A stretch of 64,000 nucleotides of DNA from Knufia peltigerae (Eukaryota > Ascomycota > Eurotiomycetes > Chaetothyriales > Trichomeriaceae): contig JAPDRN010000094.1 in assembly GCA_030247855.1 (NCBI GenBank), forward strand, positions 1 to 64,000. Direction: 5' to 3'. The notes below the pieces were generated by a model, which saw nothing but the letters and a program-made list of their open reading frames with translations, was not told where the DNA came from and ran no database searches. The first letter of the stretch is position 1. Each line of letters opens with the position of its first letter. This document shows, one piece after another, positions 35,202 to 47,783 of the stretch. The position numbers and the translations under genes were made by a program.

Positions 35202-36280
35202 AGTGTCTCCGTGTTACGGGGTGTGTGCAGTAATCAAAAGACAATGTGAGAGAAGAAGAGATAGAAAGAGAGACGGGAGGCTAGAAGAAGGGGGGGCGCG
35301 TTCGCCGTGGCAAAGAAAGAAAACCTCTTGCTGGACTCGAAAGAATTAAGGCGGTAATAAGATTCAGAGCAACCTGGAAGATGCCAATCCAGCTTGACAT
35401 CCATGCGCAAAGACTAAAAAAGAGAGTGGGCTACGGATTCTTTTGTACACCCCTGGCAAAGCTGGCGTAAATGAAACAACAGCGTGCATTGCAAATCTAT
35501 CTAGAACGAGAAAAGAATACAACATCTTGCGCCCCAGCTAGCAAACAATCTTCGAGGCAAAATGCCCAGACATGTTCTATTGGGGCACCCCATGTCGCAA
35601 CCTGGATGAATACTTGTAGATGTACCAAGAACTGACTTGTTACAGTATTTCAGTCCCAAAGTGTCTCTTCCCGTGAGACTCGCTGATGGATCCAACACAG
35701 TCACGTACGTCCACACCTAGGCACCTACTGACGCGATGCGAATTAGGCAAAGAGGTCATGATTAGGTAGGTACACGACGTCCTGGAGAAGAAACGGTTCG
35801 AACGTATACTGTACATTACCGAGTTACGTTCCAAATGGACCCCCCGTCTGGATACCGGTAATGACGATTGGCCGACTCCTCAACGCAGTACACAGGTACA
35901 GAACTGCAAAATGGATACACATACTCCGTGGGATGCCGCGGTATCATAGTCGTAGTCTTTGAATTGCGGTTTCAATTTCATCGCTAATCGCCCCAAGGTA
36001 CAACATAACATACCTTGGGGAGGTATAACTAAGCCGTGCCACACCGGACCTATAGCACCTACAGCACACGACCGGAGGAAAGATCAAAGAGTTCACGACG
36101 TTTACCATTTGACATGTTGAAAAGTCGACGCTTGCAATTTCCCACCCAATGAAACCCCTCTCTCTCTCCAACATAAAAAGACGCCCATCTGTCCTCTCCA
36201 CCAGGGTCGGGAGTAAACAAGTTGGCCGAAGGGATAGATAGCCCATGCTAAAAAACAAACAACCACAAGCCGTTCGAGTT
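35202..36280. other. Convergent intergenic, cytochrome b5 and HSE1
   Basis: About 1.08 kb of 3' flanks from two convergent genes. It contains a TACTCCGTG near-match to the dispersed motif at about 35921. No gene seen. Confidence 0.5.
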
Positions 36281-38527
36281 TTAGCGGTAGTAGCTGTAGC
36301 GTCCTTGATCCCCACCACCCACACCTGGAGCCTGCGGAGCTGCTGCCGCCACGCTCGTCGGCCGCTGATTGTACGCTTGATACTGTTGGGTGGGCTGGTT
36401 CGTGCCAGATCCAGGTGGGAAGACGGGGTACGGCGACGCCTGCGCCAGAGGTGTGATGGGTCGATCGGAACCTGCATTGACGCCTGGGATGGGCGGTGGG
36501 CCGTGACTCGGGGCAGGAGGTTGTGGACCATTGGTCTGGGATGGTGGAGGCTGCTGTTGCGAGTAGTCGTAGGGCGGCTGAGAGGGCGCCGACGGCGCTG
36601 GAGTAGGTGCGTAGCTTGTGTTCATCGGAGGGGGATATGGCTGCTGCTGCTGCTGTTGCTGCTGTGTTGGTGGTGGAATTTGCTGTTGTTGGGATTGGGG
36701 TGGAGGAGACATTCTCTGGGCGTGTAGGTCTTCCGAAGAATAGTTCGACGGGGAATAAGTCTCCTCTTGGTGCTGTAGGTGTGTGATGTTCGGAGGTTGA
36801 ATGCCCGGGTACTGGGGTTGTGTCGGTGGCCGGCCATCCGTTGGAAGGGCATATGCCGCGTATTGTTCGGGCTGAGATTGTCGGCGGGCTGGAGCTGATG
36901 GGTAAGAGGGATAGTTGCTGTCCGGGGGAGGCTGAGACGGTGGCTGATTCGCCGGGGTTTGGCTTTGGGGAGGTGGTGATGCAACTGGGTAAGGAGGTTG
37001 GAATGGTGTCGGATTTCCATACGGCACAGCGTTGTTGGGAGGTTGACCATCTGAACATTACATCTTAGAAACAACATTGAAAATGTATCGAGTTCTAGTA
37101 CTGACCAGGAGTGTAGAATCTTTGGGGTGGGTAACCTTGTGGCGGAGGACCTCCTCCGTACCCATAAGCTGCTGGACCGGGACGAGCATATGCTTGTGCT
37201 GAGTGAGCCATCGATGTCTCCAACAGAGCTTCGTAGTCCCTTCGAGCCTTGATGAACTTCTCGTTAAGTTGCTGAAAGTCATCTGTACGATCGTTAGCGT
37301 TTATCCCGTGGCTATGTATTTCCACAAGCATACCCTTCTTTTGTGTATACTTCCCGATTAGCTCGATCAACTTTGGCCTGATTGATAAAGTACTATGATA
37401 TAGCTCCGTTATCTCCTCGTTGTCTCGGACGTTCGTGTCGCCTGTGCTTGTGCTCAATAGAGCCAGCAACTTTTCAACATTCTTTATCTGTCCGAAGACT
37501 TCCGCCTCCATCTGCGCCTCTTTTTGTAGTTCATCAGGTGTAGGATCTTGCAGCTTCTCGACGTAATTGAGTGGGAAAATGCCAGTTTGACCTCTAAGCG
37601 AACCCTTCCACCAGTCCTTATACACCGACTCGAGCACCGCAATAACGTCTCCCTTGCGGAATTGTAATTCGCCCGGCTCAGAAGGTTGAAAGTCGAAGAG
37701 CGCTCGTACTCGGGAAACGGTCGCTGCTGTCGTGCCTGAGGGAACCGGCTGGTGAATGGATTGTGCTGCCGAGGCTGGCTGGGCTGACAATTCTGCGGCG
37801 GAGCCTGATGCCTGAGCGGCAGGGGAGGGTACGGATTTGTCTTGTATTGATAGCTTGAGGGCCATCTGAAGTTCTTCTTCCTCCTTTTGCCGGTCGAAAT
37901 CAGTGATTTGCTTCTTAACCGGGGCTTGCGGAGGTTGTAAGTTGGGATCTAGACTGTGTTAATTCTCGCCTCTGCCACTCTGAGCCTGCCAACTCACTTT
38001 GAGCCTTAAGTCTCATGTATGCTTGTTCCATGATTCCCAGCTCGGTGTTGCTAGAGAAGTCCTTGGACCACGACTCCATACGCTCCAGGATCTTCGACTT
38101 CACTTGCTGATGTGTGTTCTGGATTTGTCAGGGACCCTGGACATGGCAGCACCACGGTCTCAGCCACTCACCCTGTCATTCGCCAGTCGCAGTAAAGCAT
38201 CTGTGAAACTTCTTGAGGCTAACTCTCTGTGCATGGCAACCCCGCAGTTCTGCGCCAGCGAGTTCGCAAGTTCGAGAGTATAGAGCTGGACATTGGCATT
38301 CCGGTGGGCCAGTCTCTTGATCATAGCAGCCACGACGTCCTTCGCTCCACTGTCGCTCGCCGATACTTTATCACAGACATCGAGGATGAATTCCCAGTTC
38401 TCGGAAGTTAAGTTCTCGTCAGTCGCCTTGGCTAGAGCACGATCAGTTATGCGACCGAGGGAATTGTACAGATACGACGAAGCTTACCGACGACATCATC
38501 AAAAGCGTTCTGCTGCGCCCGAAACAT
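36281..38527 (-). CDS. hse1: ESCRT-0 subunit HSE1 (VHS-UIM-SH3)
   Basis: Six exons: 38527..38488, 38431..38172, 38118..37998, 37948..37334, 37282..37106 and 37050..36281, giving 660 aa. VHS domain at 1-140 (FRAQQNAFDDVV, ATDENLTSENWEFILDVCDK, NANVQLYTLELANSLAQNCG). Ubiquitin-interacting motif at 163-178 (EEEELQMALKLSIQDK). SH3 domain at 220-274 (VRALFDFQPSEPGELQF, DWWKGSLRGQTGIFP). A helical segment for VPS27 binding follows (PKLIELIGKYTQKK, DDFQQLNEKFIKARRDYEALL). The C-terminus is Pro/Gln-rich with a poly-Gln run. With VPS27 it sorts ubiquitinated membrane proteins into multivesicular bodies. Intron 4 is 51 nt, a multiple of three without a stop, so retention would insert 17 residues before the conserved helix. 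Confidence 0.95.
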
Positions 38528-39397
38528 ATTGGGCACGGCAGTATAGGAGATCGCTTCGTGTCTCGTAGGGTATAATGCAAAAGGCGAAGGAGCGCTTGAG
38601 AGTAAATGAAGAAAGGGTTTCGAGTTGGTTGTGTTCAGGAAATGATTCTCATGCTTGTTGTTGGCCGCAGCCTAATCACCTGGGTTGGAGATGGAGTCGA
38701 ACGAGTGACGCAAAGGCCAAAGGCGGGTGAACTTCATCAGCCACACCGAGAGAAGCTAAGCATAGCCACACACAAGCATTACGAACGACGACCAGGAGTA
38801 TTGCGTACGCGAACACTTTAGAGTAGGTCTCTAGTTTTCAAAGGATTCGTGGAGATGGACAGTCTTTCCTATTTGCGTAGCTGTCTCGGTGAAGGTTCTT
38901 TTCTCTTTTCTCTTCTACCGTTGTGGTAGGTGCAAGATCATACCCATATTGCGCAGTAAGACCTCTAGATATATCGCTGAAGCGTTCGCTAGAACCCGAG
39001 CAAGGAATCGGCCATAGCATCCGATATCTGACCAAGAACTCCGTGCCCGTCATGGAATCATAAGCTTCCTCAGAAGACCGTATAAAAAGCAGTGTAAGCC
39101 AGCGTCCATAAGGACTACATGAAAAGTAAAAAAATTGGTCGGGACCACATTTCAAGCCGTCAAGTCATGAAGAAAAAAGTGCAGCACAAACTGCAGAGGC
39201 CTCGTCTAGCAACCACCGTCATGTTATAACACAAGAACCTCTTCAAGGTTTCAAGGCATGCTCAACGCCTGTAACAATCGCAGAGTAATTGAGATGCGGT
39301 CGGGATAGGCCAAAAACCTCTATCGCTTCGAATCTTGCCTATACATGCCAGAATCGGTGTAGTATTAGTTGTACAACGCACAGGCAATCAACAATCG
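38528..39397. other. Intergenic between HSE1 and PAK kinase
   Basis: The HSE1 promoter and the PAK kinase 3' UTR should lie in this 870-base stretch, because both genes are on the minus strand. I see no further gene and no exact copy of the dispersed 9-mer. Confidence 0.5.
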
Positions 39398-42180
39398 TTA
39401 GTTGCCCCGGTTCGCCTTTTCTGCGGCCCTACTTTCTCGAGCCGATTGCACGAGAGGAGCCAGGCTGGTAAGGGGAGCGCAATTGTGCATGAATGGATGC
39501 TATAACCGGGTTAGCAAGGACGGGCCGAGAAGCGTAGATACACTCACATGAAGTAGGTCATGAGCACTCGCTCGTTTTTCGGGCTCTACCTTCAGAGCAA
39601 AATGAAGAAAATCCCGGAAAACTGGTGACAGATCCGCCTCGTTCTTAATTTTTGGCGTGCCGTACTTGGCGATCAGATACAAAGCTCGTAGTGGCGACTC
39701 TGTGAGGTAAGGCGGCTCTCCTTCGATCATTTCGATGGCCATGATACCCAAGCTCCAGATATCAACCTTTCGGCCGTATTCTTTGCGAGTCACGACTTCT
39801 GGTGCCATCCAGTATGGGGTTCCCACCATTGTTGTTCGCTTATTCTGACTGTCGTTGATTTGTGCGCAGAAGCCAAAATCGGTCAATTTGATGTCGCCTC
39901 GTTCAGACAGCAGGATGTTGTCAGATTTGATATCCCGATGAATGACGTTCTTGGAATGGAGGTGCTGTAGGCCGTACAATGTCTGAGACAATTAGCATGT
40001 TTCAAGTTGATCGTCAAGGTACCACTTACTTCTCTGCAGACAGCCGCAATCTGTGCCTCACTCATCACATTGAAGGTCACAACATCGGTCAAACTGCCTC
40101 CTTGCATGTATTCCATCACGACCCACAGATCGCCCTCGTGTAAGTAGCTATCGATGAAATTGACAATGTTCTTGTGTTTACTGTCTTTCATGACGATGAT
40201 CTCATTGATGATCAAATCTTTCTTGGGCTGTTGTTCTAGGTTCATTTGCTTTATTGCAACACACCTTCTGCTGCCAACCTCAAACGCAGTAAAAACACCT
40301 CCTGAAGCACCTTGGCCAATCTTGCTAAGGTTGCTGTATTTCGTTGTGGGATCGCCCGGGGTACAAATAGCCTGTAACCTGGCAGTGACATCGATGATAT
40401 TGCTTTGTTGTCGTCTCGCTCGAGGTCTCGGGCCTGGAACCGGTCCCACTTTCGCCACTTGTGCTTGTCCTTGTAGATTTGGAGAATCAGCTGTGGCAGC
40501 AAACTGCGTTTGAGGTACGTGAGGACTATATTTCTGAGGTAGAATCTTCGGTGGCACCTCAGGCGCACCCGGTGCAACTTGGCGTTGACTCCGGCTACGG
40601 TCAAGCTGTTTGCTTTGAATGGCTTGTTGAGCTATCAGCATTGCTTGTTCTTGTTGTTGCTGATACTGAGCAGGAGATTGTACGGGTTGTGATGGTCGAG
40701 GAGGGGATGGTCCAGGGGCTTTGGTGGAGTTTGAGCGACTGAACGCTTCTTCCTGCGAGACTTTGGGTGAGGAAGTGGAGATGGTTGCAGCTGGAGTCTG
40801 TGGCTTCGCGGGTTGTTCATGAGTCCGTATCGGCATGTCATGCTTCATCGGCGGAGGAGGTGCAGGTCGGACTGGCGCCAGGTCTCGTAGGTTCTGCGTA
40901 GGTGGTTTCGGTGCAGGTCTATTGGGCATCATGAGAGCAGGTGAGGGAGCGGGCTTGGAACCCATTGCACTGGCCGGAAGACCCTTTGGTATAGGCGGCG
41001 GGGCGCGAGGGTTCTCGAAGCTGCCCTCGTGGTTTTGAGGGAACCGTGGGCTTGCTGGTGGTGATATGACTCCGGCAATGGGCGAATATGCGGCCGAATT
41101 TGCACCTATGTTAGGTGTTGTGGCTACAGGACTTTGGTAACTGCTGCTGCTGCTTTGAGGCGAGTCCGAGAGTTTCGCATGATCAAATTTTTGCCAAACG
41201 CCGTCATCAAATCCACCCGCGAAATTGCTCTTGTATGTTTCCACAATGTTCATCATCATCTGCGGATTCTGGTCCTGTTCGTTCTTGGAAATCCCACTGT
41301 CTGATAGTATTCTTTGCCATTCCGCAGGAAGGCCCTAAGTGAGAATTAGCGAATGATTTCGTGATAATAACAGGATAGCATAGCCTACTGTAAACTGGCC
41401 GGTCTGATTGTCATAGCCCACATGGATCATGTGCATAGGGTTTTCGGGGGCAGAGATCTTGATAGTCCGCGGTGACCCTAGCATGTTGTTCATAAAACTT
41501 GAGAAGCCGCTCTTCTTGCGAAAGGGCCCTGGCGGTTTGGAGCCATCGCCAGAGAATCTCTTAGGGCTGAGGATGCCGGTGTCCGATTTGGGAGGCGTGA
41601 CTTCCATCATGGCGATTCCAGAAGATCTCGACATGTGCGATGTGCCTCCCGAAGGGGTACGAGACTCTGGACTCGTATGATTACGAGCGAGCTGCGGAGG
41701 TTGTGAGGTCTGCATCACATCATTTTGTCCTCTAGTAAGACCCGCGGTCTGGAATGATGATAAGAGACCCGAAGCGTCAAACGGCGCGCCTATCAAGTCG
41801 TTGTGACGGTCATCCGAGGTTTGTGGAGTAGGAGGATAGGCTTGCGGTGGGAGGTAGGTGTCGCCGGTGGTAGGAGCGAAGAACTCGTGGGAGGGAATGA
41901 TGGGCGAAGGGTTCGTGGTGATTTGCTCGAGGGAAGAAGATGAGCCGTAGGCGCTGGACTGAGATCGGTGGTGAAAGTCGCGAGCAGAGTGTGCGGCTCC
42001 TGGAGTACCACGCGGGTAAGGCGATGGAGCTGACGGTGCTCGTTGCAGAGTGGCCGACGACTGAGGTTTGCGTAACGAAGGAAGCTTGGAGGGATAGGCT
42101 GAAGGTGGAGGGTTCTTGGTGAGTGTTGCTCGACGTCGTTTAGTCGGAGCAGAGGCGTCAGGATGGATGTCGGAGTTCAT
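39398..42180 (-). CDS. p21-activated kinase, STE20 type
   Basis: Four exons: 42180..41389, 41334..40030, 39982..39548 and 39499..39398, giving 877 aa. The start is the ATG of MNSDIHPDASAPTKRRR; the frame continues upstream only to a TTG. A Ser/Pro-rich N-terminus leads to a CRIB domain near 242-275 (ISAPENPMHMIHVGYD, then GLPAEWQRILSDSGI across intron 1), which binds GTP-loaded Cdc42/Rac. After a proline-rich linker comes the kinase: IGQGASGGVF, VAIKQM, HRDIKSDN, LTDFGFCAQI, TTMVGTPYWMAPE. The end is SAHDLLH|HPFMHNCAP. I see no PH domain, which favours the STE20/PakA type over CLA4, although the linker is also CLA4-like. It should act in polarity, hyphal growth and MAPK signalling. Confidence 0.92.
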
Positions 42181-45090
42181 GTTTTGAACTGGCAGGTTTG
42201 TTGAAGTTGGCAGGAAAGCGGGCAACTTGGAGCCAACCACGCCTCTGACTCGCGACGGGGTGGGCGTGAATGAGGCACACAACTTCGGGGGTGGCGCTTA
42301 ACCAGGAACAGACGCGCGGACCATGTAGCTGTCAAGGGTACTGGACGGAGTCGACAATAACAAGCATCTTCTGGTGGTTCAGGATTCTAGAGAGAGGTGA
42401 AGGAATTGAACGAGAGGCGGCTTGGTGGTCGGTTTAGATTTGTTTTTGCAACGCGAACCAGCGAGAGCAGATCACAGCACTGTAACGGAGTACGGAGCAG
42501 TACCTCTTTACATGTTTAAACTGCACAGCACACCACGGTACAGAAGTTACAGCACACCACAACAACAATAACACGAGCGTGGCCATATTTTATTTCTCTC
42601 TCTTCAGCTATTTGACTACTTGCACAGCCTGATAGGAGGGCCACAAGTGCATCATCTGTACTTGTCTGGCGATTGCTTCACTTTCCATCTATCTCTCACC
42701 TGTCTGGCACAATACGTATTGTACCTCTCTACCTAGGTATACTTGCCGGTGCTAGCTGCGCGTATGCACTTCACTAAGCCCTCACGTAAAGCCACACCAG
42801 TTGCCTTGCCACGGAGTTGGGTTGGGCATCCAACCTCTACTAACTCGGATGAGTAGTTCTTCTCGCCCTATGAAATACTCCAGACTACGCCCTGTGAATA
42901 CCGTACGATCGATCGGGCAGAGAGCCACAATAATGAATTCTTTTTCCACCTTCTTTCACTCTCCATGATGTGGACTACTCCTACTCCGTACGTACCCAAT
43001 ATCAAGACATTCCTCCGCCCGGAAAGTACTGTAGAGTACCCTACCGAGTACCATAGCCTGATCCACCTCACGATCCTGGCGACTGGGATCAGTGTTTGCT
43101 CAACCCTCGAAGATACATTTTGTTGTCGACGATAGTTTCGGTGACAGAACTGACCTGGGCTGTTTGACCAACCTACAGACAACTACTCCGTAAACAGAGG
43201 GAGTCAATGCTGTCACCACCACTCATGCTACAGTGTGCCAGCTGCCGATCTGCGCCTCCCCTGTGCCGTGATCTTCTGCTGTGTGCGTTACGCAGGTCGT
43301 GCATGCATGCAGCAATGTCACGGCCCCAGGCTTTTCGCCCAACGAATCTCCACCTCCACCTTGCTAAGTGGTCACTCCCTTACGGACTTGCTGCATCCCC
43401 GTTCAATCGATAACAGCCAATTCCTGATATCGATAGTTTTGCCTGATGATCACAGCCCTGATCTTCAGCCGATCACCGCCTGAATACAGCATCTTTGACA
43501 GCCGGGCACTGCCTCCTCCACGTGTCCTACCAAGCACAAGGCAACCTTGAACGGGTGCGAATTCACCACCTCAGATGGTTGAGAACTCTCTTGTGGCCTT
43601 GCACAGACTTTCTGATAGAAAACAACAACAATGCAAAGTTCTGGGTGCTCCATTCATCAAATTTAATCTCACCTGGGGAATAGTCACAAAAGATGTACTA
43701 AGTAAGCCTCAGAACGCTCCCCCGTCATTGTGGCCGGTCCACAGTGGGCATTCCATGGATGTTCTGAAACAACTGAGGGCGCCTTCATCAACCAGGCCAG
43801 CATCCTCTCCAATGACAGCCCGGTGTTTTCTCTCACTCTTGTCATGGTGTTTCCGGGTAAGTTCTCAGGACATCCGCTGTAAGCCAGCCTTAATACTACG
43901 AGCCTTCCGTAATATTAATGAGAACCACAATTTCGTCCTCCTGGTTGGACCTTGATCTCTTTGTGGAAGCTGTCATCGTGAAGCACAAAATCATCGATCC
44001 AGACAAAGTACAGAGTATTGGTTTGCAATCTACGGCTCGGTCCAGTGTCCACATCAGAAATAAAAATGTCCGCCGTTTGCGGGTCTTTGGACACTGCGAA
44101 AAAGTCCTACTGTTTGTACGGAGTACTCGCGCAGAATGGTCGACTCCATACGTGCCCTACTTTCCACCTTGTCATTCCGTAACCATGCTACGGAGTACCA
44201 TCAAACAATTCCCGCCTTCCTAGGCTTGCGGATGCAGCCACAGCAGGGTTCCCTTGACCTGTACTCCGTAAGCCCTCGCAAATCTCAAATTTGCTGCTAC
44301 TGCTGCTGCATTTCCGCCTTCCACTTTCGTCGTTTCAGCCGACTGCGTATCGTTCTGAACGGCCAAATCTCTGACAGGTCTACTACTGTGTCACTACCAG
44401 TTCCACAACCTCTAAGCTTGCGAGATTGTCACACGTTTCGAGAGGGACGAGAGGTGCCTTTCTTTATCAAGTTCGTCACAAAAATCATCTCGCCCGGGCG
44501 GTTGCGACTTTGGTCCTCCCTTATACGGAGTAGAAGTCAGTCAATTTGTTACCTGTGATCTTCCAGCACAGTCTGCGGGACACTTCGGCGCAGCACAATA
44601 TAATTGGGCATTCGTTGTCAACAAATTCTGGAGGTTGGAATGTCTGCCATTGAGAGGTGTAGGCGAGTCGCGCATTGACACGGTCGAGGCAGAGGAAACT
44701 CGCACAGGAGACGATACGATCAACATTCTTTGGGATAACAATGATCGCCCGAGTCTCCTGTGTATCTCGGCGCAGCCTTCGTTTGAAATAAGCGCTTTGC
44801 AGCTCCATTGAAGCGGATCGAAGAGACCTACTCTTCAATGGTAAGCATCTTTACTTGATATTCTGAGCATTTTCAACGCGACGAGAATACTTCATTGATC
44901 GTACTGCATACGCAGTATCAATGGTCACAACGTCACCACAGATCCTTTTCTATATGTATATCAATATATGTTTGTCTTGCACCAGACACACTCAACGCCA
45001 TTGCTGTTTCTTATTATCCCCCATGAAGAATCTTTTGGAGACCCTCCCACGCAAAAAGTCATCTGCGCCCTTTATTTAGCAGACTTTCCT
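42181..45090. other. Gene-poor 2.9 kb upstream of the PAK kinase
   Basis: No supported gene; the small frames match nothing. The first kilobase is probably PAK promoter and leader. The rest carries a dense cluster of the dispersed TACGGAGTA motif. Confidence 0.5.
42982..44532. repeat. Cluster of six TACGGAGTA/TACTCCGTA copies
   Basis: Exact copies begin at 42982 and 43184 (TACTCCGTA), 44117 and 44189 (TACGGAGTA), 44262 (TACTCCGTA) and 44524 (TACGGAGTA). An AACGGAGTA near-match lies at about 42484. Four copies fall within 416 bases, in both orientations. No coding region is seen around them. Confidence 0.9.
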
Positions 45091-46344
45091 CTAATGCTTT
45101 CCCTTGCCACCTGCGCGCCCTCCGAATCCCCAGCCGATCTGGTTGGCAACGTGAATCTCGGTCCCCAACTCTTCTGCAAAAGTCCATACCAGGCCGGGAT
45201 TCTTCTGGAAGAGCCTCCCCACGAACACACCGTCGACGCCTGACTGGGCGATTTCCTCGGCCTGTGGACCATTCGTGATGGACCCGACGGCCGTGACGAG
45301 CATCTTGTCCCCGACGGCGTCCTTGACCGCCTTTGAGAAGGGCGCCTGGTATCCCGGTCCACCCTTGATCTTCTGACTCGGGTGGACACCGCCGGAACTC
45401 ACGTCGAGCAAGTCCACGCCCAGGTCCGCGAGGATGGGCGCGAGCTTGACGGTGTCCCGCAGCGTCCAGGACTCCGGGAACTCCTTCTCGTCCTGACCCT
45501 CCAGCCAGTCGTCGGCGCTGATTCTCAGAAACAACGGCATGTCACTCGGGATGGCGGCGCGGACGGCCTCGACGATTTCACGCGTCAGCCGGGTCCTGTT
45601 CTCCCATGAACCACCGTACGCATCCGTGCGCTTGTTGCTCACGGGGCTGAGGAACTCGTGGAGTAGATACCCGTGCGCGTTGTGGATCTCGACAACATCA
45701 AACCCGGCTTCGACGGCGCGCCTCGCGGCGGACACAAAGGCGTCCTTGATGCGGCGGATGCCCTCGAGGGTCAGGGCATTGGGGTGAGGGTAGGTCGGTG
45801 CGAAAGCGACGGCGCTGGGGGCGAGGGTGTCGTCGGGCCAGCCGTTCGCCTCACCGGCCAGGGCGGTGTCGCCGAGACTGAGCCAGGGTGCGACGGTGCT
45901 GGCTTTGCGCCCTGCGTGGCCGATCTGGATGGCGATCTTTTGGGATTGGCTGTGCGCGAACTCGACGATGCGTTTCAGGGGGGCAATCTGGCTGTCTTGC
46001 CACAGTCCGCTGTCCTCGGGCGTGATTCGACCCTCGGGCGTCACCGACGTTGCCTCCACCATCGCGAGCCCCGGCCCGCGCTGGATGATGCCGCCGAGGT
46101 GCGTCAGGTGCCAATCGGTCAGGTGGCCATCCTGCGCGGAGTACTGGCAGAGGGGTGAGAGCCAGAGGCGGTTCTGGAAGGTGACTCCTCGGATTTTGAG
46201 GGGTTGGAATATCTTTGGGATGGCATGGTGGTCGGATTGAGGATCCCTCGCGGTCCCAGATGGTGGGTTCTGCGCGGGTGTGAAGTACGAGATGCCCTGA
46301 GCGGGCTTGTTGATTATCAGTGGTCTCTGATCTATGGAACCCAT
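45091..46344 (-). CDS. Old Yellow Enzyme-like NADH:flavin oxidoreductase (YqjM class)
   Basis: Single exon, 417 aa from the ATG of MGSIDQRPLI; the frame runs upstream to a GTG but no ATG. It is a TIM-barrel FMN enzyme that reduces C=C bonds of alpha,beta-unsaturated carbonyls using NAD(P)H. The YqjM-class features are visible: Cys66 and Tyr68 in LSPLCQYSAQDG, the glutamine in IQIGHAGRKA, and the substrate-binding histidine pair His221/His224 in EIHNAHGYLLHEFLSP. YGGSWENRTRL and the phosphate-binding VDGVFVGR complete the barrel. The Cys/Tyr pair separates it from classical yeast OYE. No neighbouring biosynthetic genes are seen, so a general detoxification role is likely. GC content is higher than in its neighbours. 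Confidence 0.94.
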   Translation of the reverse strand: MGSIDQRPLIINKPAQGISYFTPAQNPPSGTARDPQSDHHAIPKIFQPLKIRGVTFQNRLWLSPLCQYSAQDGHLTDWHLTHLGGIIQRGPGLAMVEATSVTPEGRITPEDSGLWQDSQIAPLKRIVEFAHSQSQKIAIQIGHAGRKASTVAPWLSLGDTALAGEANGWPDDTLAPSAVAFAPTYPHPNALTLEGIRRIKDAFVSAARRAVEAGFDVVEIHNAHGYLLHEFLSPVSNKRTDAYGGSWENRTRLTREIVEAVRAAIPSDMPLFLRISADDWLEGQDEKEFPESWTLRDTVKLAPILADLGVDLLDVSSGGVHPSQKIKGGPGYQAPFSKAVKDAVGDKMLVTAVGSITNGPQAEEIAQSGVDGVFVGRLFQKNPGLVWTFAEELGTEIHVANQIGWGFGGRAGGKGKH

Positions 46345-47783
46345 GATGGAAGTCGTGAAGGGAAAGAGATTTTGAGAATGACTAGGATTGCAGGAGGTGG
46401 TCGATTGAGAATGATACGATTCCGGTAGCAGTAGATGGACAGAAAGAGGTATTGTACTGGCGATGGTGGTGTTGTTTATCACGTACGGCAGAGTGAAGCG
46501 ATTGCGACACTTTTATACTGGCCGACGGAGTACTTAAGGAGTAGATGCACCGAAATCAAGTGACATTACCTTTACGTATTGTAGGTATTTTCTACGAGTA
46601 CCGAAATGTTACCTAAGCATGCTGAACAAATGGCCGGATAGATGTCCCCCCAAAACGAAAGAAGAGATCCGTTTTTTTCCCTCAGTACGGAGTACGAGTA
46701 AAGGCTTTGAAATCAGAAACAAAAAGAAGCTTCCGTTGGAAACGATTTAGGAAAGACTGCCTATTTCATTCTACTCCCGTCGTCGTACGAGTGGATGTAC
46801 AGTATGTACAGTACAAGGATCATGAACCCACATAAAAGACCACCTACAGTACTATCCGTATGACATTATTCTATGTACAAAGTACGAGCACTGATTCAAC
46901 CGGCACATGTTCCCAAGGGAAAAAAAAAGGGCGATGACGTGATTTCAAACTGATCTCCAGGGTACGGCTAAAAGTTTTTTTGTTTTTTTGGGCAAAGGAC
47001 AAGGATAAATGTTCATATTACTACTAAGGTACGATATTGTTCCGTTACAGTACTTTGGTATTAGTAACCTACCTCGGGGTGTATTTCTCTTAATTATAAT
47101 ACATGGCCGAAAGGACTGGGATCATGCAGTCCCATGTCATTAATCGCTCCCGCCCTTCCCTCTTGATCGTTTCGTCAGACTTATACTCCCACTGTTGCCC
47201 TCGAACGTACTGTGTCGAGAGCCTGTCTGACACATTTCATGGTTCCCACTGTCCTCGCGCGAGCGCCACCGTCGTACTTCTATACCCCTCTACGAGTACT
47301 CCGTACCCATGACATGTTCACGTTCGTATGGCTTCACTTGACTTGTCATATCCAACATTCCTTCAAACTCGGAGGTGATTTCCAACTTTTGTACATGTGT
47401 GGAATAAGTTACGAAGAATGCTATTGGACACCAATGAGTACGGAGTACATACAGAAGAGTACATAAAAACATCCTGTATGGTGAGTTTTACATGACTTGT
47501 GCTTATGAACACACTATCTTAAAGTGATGTTTTAACTTGATGGCATTCATAGTCATATCTGCCTTGGTACTCGTAGTGAACAAAGCACCCCAACCCCAAC
47601 CAACAACCGAACAAAATAAACCCCTTGTTTCTTGCTTCATACATCATCAATTGTCATGTTTCTCATAATTGGCATCCTAAATACTTCGTGTTCGATAAAA
47701 AATGGCGCTAATAACTCGACAAGGTCACCCAAGACTCAAAGACCACCTCATCATACGTACAATAGATCGATCAATCTTGTTAA
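46345..47783. other. Intergenic, OYE promoter side
   Basis: About 1.4 kb, no gene seen. Exact motif copies at 46686-46694, 47297-47305 and 47439-47447, with related TACGAGTA-like words nearby (about 46597, 46695, 47290). The last part is the 3' flank of the BTB gene. Confidence 0.5.

Noticed and set aside
36102..37058. Minus-strand frame of 318 codons overlapping the HSE1 C-terminus
   Set aside because: It is another reading frame of the Pro/Gln-rich tail; the HSE1 frame joins in phase to conserved domains.
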